Both the position numbers and the translations under genes were made by a program. From the NCBI RefSeq assembly GCF_030503615.1, contig NZ_CP129963.1:1302001-1366000 (forward strand): a DNA stretch of 64,000 bases, given 5' to 3'. Numbering within the stretch: the first letter of the stretch is position 1; each line of letters begins with the position of its first letter. The notes beneath the pieces were generated by a model. That model saw nothing but the letters and a program-made list of their open reading frames with translations. It did no database searches and had not been told where the DNA came from. Positions 19,146 to 27,617 of the stretch are shown here, in pieces. Origin of the DNA: Sphingobacterium sp. BN32 (GTDB lineage: Bacteria > Bacteroidota > Bacteroidia > Sphingobacteriales > Sphingobacteriaceae).

Positions 19146-19817
19146 ATGTACTACAATTTAAGATTAGATTGGGATCCAAAAGTTATTGGAGTTAAAAATG
19201 GAATTTACCAGGTAGAGCTTGATAAAAAGTCATATGATAAGATGGTCTACAAAAAATTAGACAATCTTTTTATAAGCAGCGAGTTCACGGCTAAACAGGA
19301 ATATCCAGAATTAGATTTCAGGTTTTGTTTTAAAAAACTTAAATCAGCCAAGAAAACAAGTTTCATGAGTTTTTCGCCATACCTTAAACATGGACACTTT
19401 TTAGTAGAGAAAAAAACACTTGAATTATTAGAACATTTTAATATTCAGAAGCATAAAAATTATGAAACTGAAATCTTCGATTCTAATTATGAGAGTTATG
19501 ATGATAACTATAAGTTATTTTACTGTGTTTTACAAGATTGGGATGTAATTGATTTCGAAAAATCAATTTTCAAATCGGGAGGTTTTGGTAACGAACCTGA
19601 AATTGAATTTAAATTTAAAGATGAAAATGAATTGAGAAATTTCAAGGGGATAGCTAAAGTAAAAACTTTGGCACTAACAAATCGATTTGATAAATCGCTT
19701 GATTTTTTTCATACCCGTTTGGGAGGTTTGTTTGTATCAGAAAAATTAAAACTTGAATTTGAAAGAAACAATACAACAGGCATTAAATTTACGGATGAAG
19801 TGAAAGTTCTAACTTAA
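19146..19817 (+). CDS. Putative immunity protein to the RHS toxin tip
   Basis: A 223-residue soluble protein starting three bases after the toxin stop, the standard position of an immunity gene. The C-terminal segment GGLFVSEKLKLEFERNNTTG then IKF resembles the end of Imm11/DUF1629-like immunity proteins (a 'VSEkl...tGikF' motif). That assignment is tentative and from memory. The frame is intact although the toxin core is broken, as expected if loss of immunity is costly while any toxin tip can still be made or delivered by kin. Confidence 0.6.
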   Translation: MYYNLRLDWDPKVIGVKNGIYQVELDKKSYDKMVYKKLDNLFISSEFTAKQEYPELDFRFCFKKLKSAKKTSFMSFSPYLKHGHFLVEKKTLELLEHFNIQKHKNYETEIFDSNYESYDDNYKLFYCVLQDWDVIDFEKSIFKSGGFGNEPEIEFKFKDENELRNFKGIAKVKTLALTNRFDKSLDFFHTRLGGLFVSEKLKLEFERNNTTGIKFTDEVKVLT

Positions 19818-19839
19818 CTTGAATAACTGAAACTGGAAA

Positions 19840-20061
19840 ATGAAGCTATTTGTTTTTAAAATATTGTTTTTTGTACTCGGAATATTTGTAACTATTGTTT
19901 ATTTCGGAATTAACGGGCCACTTGTAATCGGTAAATCAGAATGCAGCATAATTGGCAATAATAAATACATAGTTCATCTTTTGGGACATGATGTCCCAAA
20001 AGAAAAAATAAGCTTTGTCTTAGCAAATAGACAAAGTTACTATGAACTATTATTTAAATAA
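19840..20061 (+). CDS. Small hypothetical single-pass membrane protein
   Basis: 73 residues: one transmembrane helix at about 3-25 (KLFVFKILFFVLGIFVTIVY) and a short polar tail. It starts 22 bases after the putative immunity gene and may belong to the same toxin/immunity cassette. No family recognised. Confidence 0.5.
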   Translation: MKLFVFKILFFVLGIFVTIVYFGINGPLVIGKSECSIIGNNKYIVHLLGHDVPKEKISFVLANRQSYYELLFK

Positions 20062-20073
20062 CGTGAGTTCGGT

Positions 20074-20390
20074 TTAAGCAGCAAGGAATAATTGATTTTC
20101 TTGCTGTTCAAATTGAATATTTAAAGAAGGCTTTTTCGGGAAGAAAGCATATGCTGCTAATGCTCCCAAAATATTCAACAGGAAGTTACTTACCGATCTA
20201 TGTCTGGTATGCTGCAGCTTACAAATGTTTTTAAGTTCATCGTTGACACATTCAATAATTGCTCGTTTCCTGAGCATTATTTTATCAGTTTGACTCAGGT
20301 TCATTCCTTTCATGTTTTTTCTTGGTTTGGTTGTATCCGTCCGACCAAGTACATGTTTTATAAAGGGTATCAAGTTTCGATCTTTGTTGC
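20074..20390 (-). pseudogene. IS982-family transposase remnant (C-terminal part)
   Basis: The minus-strand frame reads KNMKGMNLSQTDKIMLRKRA and then ECVNDELKNICKLQHTRHRS, the well-known C-terminal end of the IS982 DDE transposase, and ends shortly after AYAFF with a stop at 20074. The N-terminal two thirds is missing: just upstream (20391) an IS66-type gene begins on the other strand. The bases just beyond the stop, CGTGAGTTCGGTTTA near 20061-20076, could be the element's terminal inverted repeat. The element is dead. Confidence 0.75.
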
Positions 20391-21020
20391 ATGAGCATAC
20401 AAGAAAAAAGAGAAAATATGCTATCGATGATAGCAGACTGGCAGCAGAGCGGAAAAAGGAAGAAGGCATATTGTGCTGAAAACGGGATCAATGAGGCCAA
20501 GTTTTATTTATTTAAAAACTATTTGCCAGAATCGTCCCCCAAATCCGAACCAATAAAAAAAGAGAAATCAAAAAACAATGACTGTCATGTCTCTCAAAAT
20601 AAAGGAGCGGAAGGGATTACAATTACATTTACAAGGCCTGAACCCATAGGCGAGGATGAAAAAGTAATAATAGGGACATCAATTCAAACAGATGGAAAGG
20701 AAAGCTTTTTCCTTACAAATCTCCTAAAATCAAAACATGAATTACTAAAAGCTAAAGGAGACTTATTTATTCGCTTTGATAACAATGAATCCAGTATACT
20801 AAAACCAATCGCAAATGAGGTGGTAAACCAAAATGGACAAACAGCAAACATGGTATTATATCTTCTAACCAAAGATGATATAAAAAAAGTTAAAACACTT
20901 AAACTTATATCGTTTGGTACTAAAAGATCTGATGAATTGATGCATCTAATTAATATTTCCAATAAAGACTCAGGGTTGTTACAACATCATCTTAAATGCA
21001 TTGAAAACACCCTTAAATAA
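20391..21020 (+). CDS. Chimeric ORF: IS66 TnpA-like head on an unrelated tail
   Basis: The first 40 or so residues (KRENMLSMIADWQQSGKRKK, AYCAENGINEAKFY) are the helix-turn-helix head of IS66 accessory protein TnpA, as found in Bacteroidota. Where TnpA would continue with YYW, this frame reads LFKNYLPES and runs into about 165 residues of an unrelated protein (e.g. TANMVLYLLTKDDIKKVKTL) that I cannot assign. The whole frame is open for 209 codons. Either an insertion sequence inserted and recombined, giving an accidental fusion, or the tail belonged to a resident gene that now borrows the IS start. It abuts the IS982 remnant. Confidence 0.55.
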   Translation: MSIQEKRENMLSMIADWQQSGKRKKAYCAENGINEAKFYLFKNYLPESSPKSEPIKKEKSKNNDCHVSQNKGAEGITITFTRPEPIGEDEKVIIGTSIQTDGKESFFLTNLLKSKHELLKAKGDLFIRFDNNESSILKPIANEVVNQNGQTANMVLYLLTKDDIKKVKTLKLISFGTKRSDELMHLINISNKDSGLLQHHLKCIENTLK

Positions 21021-21027
21021 ACCGAAA

Positions 21028-21243
21028 ATGAAAGTTATATTTAATATTTTTAAAATTTTACTAGGAATAATACTTTTTATTTCTTCTATCATGTCCTTAA
21101 TGGAAGAACTTAATAACACGACGCCAGCTGGTTTCTTTGGTGCATTAATAGCCTGCGTAATTTTTCTTGTTATTTCTTATTTGTTGGTTAATAGTGGTTT
21201 GAAAAGTTTTACTAAAGAAAACCAAGGGAAAATCAAATCATAA
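21028..21243 (+). CDS. Small hypothetical membrane protein
   Basis: 71 residues from the ATG at 21028, with two predicted transmembrane helices (about 5-22 and 34-56) and a lysine-rich tail. It starts seven bases after the chimeric ORF. No family recognised; the context suggests an accessory or immunity cassette. Confidence 0.5.
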   Translation: MKVIFNIFKILLGIILFISSIMSLMEELNNTTPAGFFGALIACVIFLVISYLLVNSGLKSFTKENQGKIKS

Positions 21244-21253
21244 CGAAATATAG

Positions 21254-21460
21254 ATGGAACTACTTAAACTTCTAATATTTTGGATTTGTATAATTATCCT
21301 CTATTATCAACACACTGAAGCTAAAGAGGGCAAGAAAATAGGTTGTCTTTCCACCGTCATTATAGTTATAGCTATATTGACAGTATTAATGCTATTGGGA
21401 GATTTCCTTGGTAGAGGTTATGACCCTGATTCTATTGAAAACATGCCTATAAGACGATGA
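21254..21460 (+). CDS. Small hypothetical membrane protein
   Basis: 68 residues with two hydrophobic segments (about 4-20 and 31-52) and a polar C-terminus (GRGYDPDSIENMPIRR). Ten bases separate it from the preceding small membrane protein, so the two are probably co-expressed. No family recognised. Confidence 0.5.
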   Translation: MELLKLLIFWICIIILYYQHTEAKEGKKIGCLSTVIIVIAILTVLMLLGDFLGRGYDPDSIENMPIRR

Positions 21461-21478
21461 ATAAATAAATTTAATAAT

Positions 21479-21919
21479 ATGAACTTATCAGAAATATCCA
21501 TATCATTTAAACCTAAAATAATGGCAAATGATAGAACAATAGTTAAAAGCTCTGTAGATGCATACAGAGCTTTTTTATTTAAATGGGATGACGGACTAAT
21601 CAATTATCAAGAGGAGTTTAAATTACTCCTGTTAAATAGTTCAAATCAAATCTTGGGAATTGTAAATCTCTCAAAAGGAGGAATGGATTGTGTACAAGTT
21701 GATTTTAAAATCATGTATAGTATAGCTCTAAAATCAGGAGCTAGAAAACTGATACTTGCCCATAACCATACTTCAGGAAAACTAATTCCAAGTGAAGCAG
21801 ATAGAGCATTAACATCTAAAGCAAAGGAGGCTGGTAGACTTTTAGATATTGAAGTTTGCGACCATCTAATTCTAACAGATGAAAACTATTATAGCTTTGC
21901 TGACAATGGAGATTTATAA
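21479..21919 (+). CDS. RadC-family JAB-domain protein
   Basis: A 146-residue protein with the complete JAMM metal-binding pattern: a Glu in NYQEEFKLLLLN (about 44), then AHNHTSGKLIPSEADRALT, which fits H-x-H-x7-S-x2-D, and the family ending CDHLILTDENYYSFAD. Proteins of this family are common on Bacteroidota mobile elements and genomic islands; despite the name, a DNA-repair role is doubtful. Here it sits about 190 bases outside the tRNA junction of the ICE. Confidence 0.85.
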   Translation: MNLSEISISFKPKIMANDRTIVKSSVDAYRAFLFKWDDGLINYQEEFKLLLLNSSNQILGIVNLSKGGMDCVQVDFKIMYSIALKSGARKLILAHNHTSGKLIPSEADRALTSKAKEAGRLLDIEVCDHLILTDENYYSFADNGDL

Positions 21920-22068
21920 ACCATAGAAAGGTGGTGATTTCTCTTCTTTATAAGGGGATGATTCAATTAAAAGTGAGTACAAAAATGAGTACAAGCCCTT
22001 CTAATTAGCGTTAAATCAATTAGATTTTTAAAATCAGCCACATACAGTATTATACTATTAAAATTAAG

Positions 22069-22104
22069 AAAAAACCCCTAATCAGTTGATGATTAAGGGT
22101 TTTT
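22069..22104 (-). terminator. Terminator downstream of the tRNA
   Basis: AAAAACCCCTAATCA (22070-22084) and TGATTAAGGGTTTTT (22090-22104) form a 15-bp stem with one mismatch and a five-base loop, with T-runs in both directions. It stands just beyond the tRNA 3' end. Confidence 0.8.
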
Positions 22105-22108
22105 AAGT

Positions 22109-22149
22109 GCGCCCACCTGGGCTCGAACCAGGGACCAAAAGATTATGAG
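22109..22149 (-). pseudogene. 3' half of a CAU-anticodon tRNA gene (tRNA-Met type), attachment-site duplicate
   Basis: On the minus strand the sequence runs CTCATAATCTTTTGGTC, CCTGG, TTCGAGC, CCAGG, TGGGCGC: anticodon loop with CAT, variable loop, a perfect five-pair T arm and the 3' acceptor strand. No D arm or 5' acceptor strand precedes the anticodon; the sequence there is unrelated. A truncated tRNA 3' end followed by the native terminator is the standard mark left when an element integrates into a tRNA gene and restores the intact copy at its other end. Confidence 0.85.
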
Positions 22150-22159
22150 ACTTTCGGTC
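22133..22159. other. Candidate tyrosine-recombinase core site (att)
   Basis: GACCAAAAG (22133-22141) and CTTTCGGTC (22151-22159) are inverted repeats with one mismatch, separated by the nine bases ATTATGAGA, which cover the tRNA anticodon loop. That is the usual geometry of core-type integrase sites around a 7-9 bp crossover. The tRNA identity ends inside this site. Confidence 0.6.
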
Positions 22160-22320
22160 TGTACCTTTTTACACGGTGCAAAATCGTCGTTTCCGACTTG
22201 CAGAAGCAATATATGAACATTTTTTTGAATTGTGAAATTTTGCTCCGTAACACATTTGTAACGGTCTTGATTAACGAATGTCATTTCAGTAATTAGGACA
22301 GATCGATAATACCTCAAAGT

Positions 22321-23001
22321 TCACGTCGTTAGATCAATAAAATAATGCCAAAGTGAAATACTGTCTTTAAGTGTTTTTCTTGTATGGCTTGAAGTATATT
22401 TTTCTACAGAAGAAAATGAAGCATATTGGGATAGTTGTTCAGTCTCCAACCAATCTATTGAACTATCGGTATTCGTATTGAATTGATTAGTTAGCCAACC
22501 ATTTACTTTACTAAACCATTCTTCAATAGTACGACTTTGAACATAAGCAAACATTCCACACACCTTTAGGTGTGAAGAATGATGACCTCTTTTGAAACGT
22601 TCAATTCCGCCACGATCTCCATATACATATTGCTCGTTACTGGAACTTTCCGAAAAACGCTTCGCTTCAAATTCAATAAGGGGTGATGGTTTTCTTCCCC
22701 TTGTCAATACAAAAACACCAATATCTGTTTCTTTTCCTGAACTTGCTTGGGTTGGATTTTTTCTAAAATCGTATGGAAAATAATCCTGATCATTTTCAGT
22801 TTTACAAAGTTGAAAATGATTTACCAAGAAATCACTAATCCTATTTTCTCGATCTGAATCTTTAATGGTTTCATAATAAGCAGGAAACTCAGGTACATAA
22901 TTATCTACAAATAACAAGATCTGTTCTACCTCATGATTATTGGGTACAGATAAATCATTCGGTTTAGGTAATTGATATGGAGGCAGACTATCTCTAAGCA
23001 T
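22321..23001 (-). CDS. PD-(D/E)XK nuclease-like protein, last gene of the defence operon
   Basis: A 226-residue protein of no named family that I recognise. The stretch GKETDIGVF (Asp about 93) followed by PLIEFEAKRF (Glu112-x-Lys114) fits the D...ExK catalytic core of PD-(D/E)XK nucleases, with two beta-strands in the right places. It overlaps the end of the upstream methylase gene by eight bases, so the two are translationally coupled. The pairing suggests the nuclease arm of a restriction-modification module. The active-site reading is from pattern only. Confidence 0.55.
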   Translation of the reverse strand: MLRDSLPPYQLPKPNDLSVPNNHEVEQILLFVDNYVPEFPAYYETIKDSDRENRISDFLVNHFQLCKTENDQDYFPYDFRKNPTQASSGKETDIGVFVLTRGRKPSPLIEFEAKRFSESSSNEQYVYGDRGGIERFKRGHHSSHLKVCGMFAYVQSRTIEEWFSKVNGWLTNQFNTNTDSSIDWLETEQLSQYASFSSVEKYTSSHTRKTLKDSISLWHYFIDLTT

Positions 23002-25936
23002 CTTGATAACGGGCTTTTACATAGTCAGCAAACACTTCATCAGCATCTCGTAGGGCAATAGAGGGCAACCAATAGCGTAATTGCTTTGGTTTTACCAAAA
23101 TAATACTATCCCTACCATACACTTTCATTATTTTCTGAATATGCACGTGTTGTTGGTTAGTATCTCTTTGAGGAATAGCTTCTTTTATATATTGCTCTAA
23201 ATCTGATATTTGCTCTTCTAAAGGAGTAATAGTTTCTTCGCTATATTCAAAATGTATTGCATAGTAATTTTCTGTATGTAAAATTTTGTATAATTGAAAG
23301 TGGTTATTACTGATACGATAGATGCTATTTAAAGTTGTACAAAAGATATCTGAAAAGTTATCCAATTCTGTTTTTGATACATTGATATGTAATCCAAATT
23401 CATTATTGGTTATCAATGAGAGTAAATCATCAATAACGATATTTTCTGTTTCTGATAATTTATCTCCCTTTAAATAGGGAAGGTTCATTATATCTTTTTG
23501 TAAAAGAGTATAGTTCGATCTACTAATTCCAGAACGAGAACTTGTCAACATAAGATAGGCTCTAAAAACTTGATTGTTTTTTAAAGTAGCTTCAAGCTCT
23601 TTTAATTCATCAATATCTTCTATTGGAGCATGAATTCCTATTACTTCATTCCTATATGAAAGCGGTTCATGAACTAAAACTACAGGAATACTTTCTTTTC
23701 CTATATTTTTCTTAATTAAAAGAGTAGGAGCTTGAAATAAACTTTCCTGTCTTGGCCATTGGAAATATTTGTCTGTTAGTATAAATGTTCTTTTTATTCC
23801 TTCTTCATCAAAGTCCTCGGGATTAAAGCATTTTGACCCTGTAAGGTATTCAGCTGTTGAATACCCACCCTTTTTCTTTTCAAAATCAGAAGCAACTAAC
23901 TCATCATCAGGTTTACCCTTAATAAACCCATCACCAAATACCCATTTATTTACTTGTCTTTTATTTTTTAAGAAATCTCCTAACGTAGGTAATGCACTTA
24001 ACCTGTTAATCAATTCTACAAGTCTTCCACCTCCAGATAAATTTGCTTTCCATATAAATGGATTATAAATAAGATCTGACTTATTTAAAAAGTGAAAATC
24101 GTAATAATCAAACTCTAAAAACAATCTGTTTGTATTGGAAAAGGTTCGATTTGCTATTAAGTGTAAAACAAACTCTGAGTCTGGTTTGGTGTTTTGTAAA
24201 AATATAGCAGCAGTTGCAACATTCTTTCTCCCCCAGAGCTTATCAGCTAGTTTAGTAAAATCAATTACCTGCAGAAGGTTATAAGAAGAAAAAATGTCTT
24301 TTTTGAACTTTATATCTTTTTGATATAGCAAAGGACCAGAAGGTTGAATCATAGACAATAGACCTCCTTCTTTTAGTATCTTCATAGATTGTACTAAAAA
24401 ATGAAGAGCAAGGTTCTCATCAGGAATTTTTATTTCACTTTTGTATTCATACTTTTCTTTTACAGACTTAATATACTCTCCATTGTTCGTTTGCTTTTTC
24501 TCATCTCCTATTTGTGGAGGATTAAATGGAGGATTCCCGATGACCAATGAAAAATCATTAGGTGGATTATCCGTTATAAATTCAAAGAAGTCTTTAGTGA
24601 TAATATTATCACTCATATCGGGGAACTTCAATTTTCCCCATGTAGGTGGATCTAAGTTAACTTCATCCAAAATGGCTAAAGCCAAACTAAAAACAGATAG
24701 TCGTATAGCATCTTGTTGAATGTCTATACCATGAATGCTTTTTAGTAATAAATCTTTTAGAACAGCAAGGGACGGTTTTTCTAACTTCCCTGTTTTTTGC
24801 CATTGTTCATAACGCCACCATTGGACAATTCGTTTGTATGCTTTGACTAAAAAAATACCCGAACCGCAACTTACATCAATCAGCTTAAAGTCTTTTTGAG
24901 GAACTTTAAGTGGCATACACTCATCTACTAGAGTAGAGACGATCATCTCAGGGGTATAGACAATATCTTTGCTGTCAGTTAGCAATTCTTCATATACAGA
25001 ACTGATAACCTCTACAGGTAAATGCGAAAACGAATATAGTCTCCAAATAACAAGCTGACCATTATCATTATTTCCGTCCAAATAATCAGCTAACCTTTGT
25101 ACTTCACCCTTTTGAATAGCTTCTCTCGCATCAGCTTCATCCTCTTTATCCCATTCAAATATTTTTCCGTTAAAATCTTCTGCTAATTTGTCTAACAAAA
25201 GAAGTAATTTCCCTTTGCGGATAACATCACAGAAATCAGTACATTGAAAATTATTCTTAAAGTATGTTCCTGCAAAATAGCCACTTTTAGAATCTTCATC
25301 ACGCTCCTCCAAATATTTAATCAAAAGGCTCTGTACTAAAAGTTTTAAAGCGACATGTTTATTAAGTTTGGATTCTTTTTGAAATCCCTCATACACATTT
25401 TTAAGCCCTCGTATCAAATCTCGGGTAGCTGATTGCTCAAACTGGAAACGTTTTTTATTATTCTCCTCTTCCCAAAATAATCCATCATCAAAACTATGAG
25501 CATTGAATGATTTTATCGCATCACCTGTTTTTCTGATGATTTCCTCTGCATAGTGTTCTTTATCTTCTTTAGGCTTTTCCCTTGCGTCAAAAACACTAAC
25601 AATCGATTTTTCAATAATAATGTACGCAGGAACCTGATAACCATTCCAGATATTTCTGTGAATACGGTTTCGGTCTTCTGTACTTAAAGACTTTTGTGTA
25701 TAATCAAAAATATATAACTGCGGAACAGCAGCCCTCCCATCTTGGAAGTAACGAAAATAAACAGCATCCGCTTCAAACTTACATGCTGTTTCTAATGCAA
25801 ATAGAATATCCGGACTGGCGATTGCCTCGTTAAGTTTTTCGTAGTTCGCAGTTAACAACACACCACTTGTCCCTCTATCAGAAATAAAGGAAAAGTTAAG
25901 CTCCTGAATATGTTTTTCAAAAACCGCTGTTGGCAT
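22994..25936 (-). CDS. N6-adenine DNA methyltransferase (type I/IIG-like), second methylase of the operon
   Basis: A 980-residue protein with SAM-binding motif I DVSCGSGIFLVKAY at about 350-365 and catalytic motif IV GNPPFNPPQ at about 465, the gamma-class order. The N-terminal 300 residues look like the helical domain found before HsdM-type methylases; the C-terminal 400 residues are probably a target-recognition region. It could be modification-only or, with its length, a fused R-M enzyme, but I see no clear nuclease motif in the N-terminus. It starts after a 94-base gap containing a possible promoter and is followed by the nuclease-like gene with an eight-base overlap. Confidence 0.8.
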   Translation of the reverse strand: MPTAVFEKHIQELNFSFISDRGTSGVLLTANYEKLNEAIASPDILFALETACKFEADAVYFRYFQDGRAAVPQLYIFDYTQKSLSTEDRNRIHRNIWNGYQVPAYIIIEKSIVSVFDAREKPKEDKEHYAEEIIRKTGDAIKSFNAHSFDDGLFWEEENNKKRFQFEQSATRDLIRGLKNVYEGFQKESKLNKHVALKLLVQSLLIKYLEERDEDSKSGYFAGTYFKNNFQCTDFCDVIRKGKLLLLLDKLAEDFNGKIFEWDKEDEADAREAIQKGEVQRLADYLDGNNDNGQLVIWRLYSFSHLPVEVISSVYEELLTDSKDIVYTPEMIVSTLVDECMPLKVPQKDFKLIDVSCGSGIFLVKAYKRIVQWWRYEQWQKTGKLEKPSLAVLKDLLLKSIHGIDIQQDAIRLSVFSLALAILDEVNLDPPTWGKLKFPDMSDNIITKDFFEFITDNPPNDFSLVIGNPPFNPPQIGDEKKQTNNGEYIKSVKEKYEYKSEIKIPDENLALHFLVQSMKILKEGGLLSMIQPSGPLLYQKDIKFKKDIFSSYNLLQVIDFTKLADKLWGRKNVATAAIFLQNTKPDSEFVLHLIANRTFSNTNRLFLEFDYYDFHFLNKSDLIYNPFIWKANLSGGGRLVELINRLSALPTLGDFLKNKRQVNKWVFGDGFIKGKPDDELVASDFEKKKGGYSTAEYLTGSKCFNPEDFDEEGIKRTFILTDKYFQWPRQESLFQAPTLLIKKNIGKESIPVVLVHEPLSYRNEVIGIHAPIEDIDELKELEATLKNNQVFRAYLMLTSSRSGISRSNYTLLQKDIMNLPYLKGDKLSETENIVIDDLLSLITNNEFGLHINVSKTELDNFSDIFCTTLNSIYRISNNHFQLYKILHTENYYAIHFEYSEETITPLEEQISDLEQYIKEAIPQRDTNQQHVHIQKIMKVYGRDSIILVKPKQLRYWLPSIALRDADEVFADYVKARYQDA

Positions 25937-25969
25937 ATTGTAATATAAAAACGTTATTTGTTTACAGGG

Positions 25970-25977
25970 TAAAGATA
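25970..25977 (-). promoter_or_regulatory. Possible internal -7 element before the second methylase
   Basis: Minus strand TATCTTTA fits the Bacteroidetes -7 box TAnnTTTG at all but the last position and lies 34 bases before the ATG. No TTG at the usual -33 spacing was found, so this is weak. Confidence 0.25.
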
Positions 25978-26030
25978 CAATTTATAAAAGTTCTATTTAA
26001 GCCACAATGAAATAATATCTACCTTTTTTA

Positions 26031-27614
26031 TCAAATCAAATTTGATCCATCTGAAGATCTTTCGCCCTCTTGATTTATAGCTTGACCACGTCTAATTTGT
26101 TGAATTGTATCTTCCTTTTCTTGTACCTTATTTTCTAAATCCTTTATCTTGTTTTGTAATTGTTCAAAAGTTTTGGCTCCATCTTTCCTAAAAGAAGGTG
26201 TTTTCAGTTTTTTCACAACTGCAATAGCTTTTATCAATTCTGCTTCAAACGTTGGCTTATTTAAGTCGTGGTGACTAAACGGATTCATTACAGTCCCACG
26301 ACAAGTCTCTACCTCGTTTATAAGGAGTTCATCTATAGTTGTCTGTAGTTTAATTGCATTCCAAAAATCATCACTTTTAAGCTCTTTAGATTTAATCTTA
26401 TACTTGACAAATAAATTATTCTTGTCACAAAAATTATTAACTAGCTTTTCAAATTCGCTACGAACATATACTGCAGAAGCTTTATAATCCTTCTCATCTA
26501 AATAAAATTGAGCTTTCTCTATATAATCCGTATTCTGTTTAATAATAGGCATCTCAAAGTCGTCATCTGCTAATTTCTTCGAATATATGTCTATGTAATT
26601 CCATTTAGTTATACCAAAATAATTGTTAACTAACTCAAACCATATTTTATCATATGTAGTCATTATGATTTGATAATCGTCTTGAAAAAATTCTTTTAAA
26701 ATATCCAATAATGGCAGACGGTTACTCATATCTAAACCAATGAGCAAATCATCTAATACCAAAATTTTCAAAACTCCTTCTGATGGGTTTGATTTAATAG
26801 TTGCCAAATACAAGCTAATAGCTAATGCCGATAATTTAGCTTCATTGAGAAAATGTTGATGTTTAGGGATAGGTTTTGAGAAAAAATCTATTTTAATGCC
26901 TACATTTTGATTATGAATATCTCTTCGTCCATAATATTCAACTCCATCAAAAGAAAGTTTGATCTTAATGCTATATCCAAATCTTTGGATAAAAGTATTA
27001 GTATCATCCTCGATTGACTGTATTTTTTCTTTAAGTCCCTTATTAAAATTTTCTATTTTCTCTTTTATAGATTTCACAACCCATTGACCTTGTTTCAATT
27101 CATGACTTTCATAAATGATTTCTTGCCATTCGTTACCTAAAGTTTTATTTGTAAACCGATTTTCTTGCTCAGATAGAATTTCTTCAATAAGTAACCGAAA
27201 GATATTTACGTCATCCGTATCAACTAAATGAGTTCTAAGCAGGCTTTTATAATCAAAAAATCCTTTTATTTTATTAGCATCGGCTATTAAAAGCTTGTCA
27301 TTACCTGTAATGGTATTATTTACAACATCAACCTTAATTACCGTTTCAGAGGATGAACGTTCGTTTTGTTTGATTTTAAACTGAAGATATGCAGTGTCTT
27401 TTTGACTTTCAGGAATAAAAATATTCTCAAACCCTCGTATATCGACATTACGCATTGATGCTTCAAAAAAGGTTTTCAAAGCTAAGAAAAAGGAACTTTT
27501 ACCACTGCCATTTTCCCCATATACCATAAGGTTTTTTCCGTCTTTACCTAAACTTATCGTATGCTTGCCATAGAAAGCTCTGAAATTATTAATTTCAATT
27601 TCTGTAATACGCAT
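26031..27614 (-). CDS. AAA/ABC-type ATPase of the RecF/OLD-like class
   Basis: A 527-residue protein beginning ITEIEINNFRAFYGKHTISL, the usual start of SMC/RecF-like ATPases. Walker A is GENGSGKSS at about 34-42; a Walker B-like strand with signature Asp residues is ILVLDDLLIGLDMSN at about 283-297. A helical domain separates them, shorter than in true SMC proteins. The C-terminus has a coiled coil (FEQLQNKIKDLENKVQEKED). No TOPRIM nuclease domain of the OLD type is evident. Three bases separate it from the upstream methylase stop, so it is part of the same operon and probably a sensor or motor of the defence system. Confidence 0.75.
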   Translation of the reverse strand: MRITEIEINNFRAFYGKHTISLGKDGKNLMVYGENGSGKSSFFLALKTFFEASMRNVDIRGFENIFIPESQKDTAYLQFKIKQNERSSSETVIKVDVVNNTITGNDKLLIADANKIKGFFDYKSLLRTHLVDTDDVNIFRLLIEEILSEQENRFTNKTLGNEWQEIIYESHELKQGQWVVKSIKEKIENFNKGLKEKIQSIEDDTNTFIQRFGYSIKIKLSFDGVEYYGRRDIHNQNVGIKIDFFSKPIPKHQHFLNEAKLSALAISLYLATIKSNPSEGVLKILVLDDLLIGLDMSNRLPLLDILKEFFQDDYQIIMTTYDKIWFELVNNYFGITKWNYIDIYSKKLADDDFEMPIIKQNTDYIEKAQFYLDEKDYKASAVYVRSEFEKLVNNFCDKNNLFVKYKIKSKELKSDDFWNAIKLQTTIDELLINEVETCRGTVMNPFSHHDLNKPTFEAELIKAIAVVKKLKTPSFRKDGAKTFEQLQNKIKDLENKVQEKEDTIQQIRRGQAINQEGERSSDGSNLI

Positions 27615-27617
27615 ATA

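Larger units (their letters stand above)
21920..22320. other. Junction region between chromosome and ICE
   Basis: About 400 bases without a protein gene. It contains the tRNA terminator (22069-22104), the 3' half of a tRNA (22109-22149) and the candidate recombination core (22133-22159). The 22160-22320 stretch, on the ICE side, shows no recognisable gene. A minus-strand frame that spans the tRNA fragment (22093-22317) is not credible. Confidence 0.6.

Noticed and set aside
22093..22317. 74-codon minus-strand frame
   Set aside because: It runs through the tRNA fragment and its terminator; the translation has no family features.
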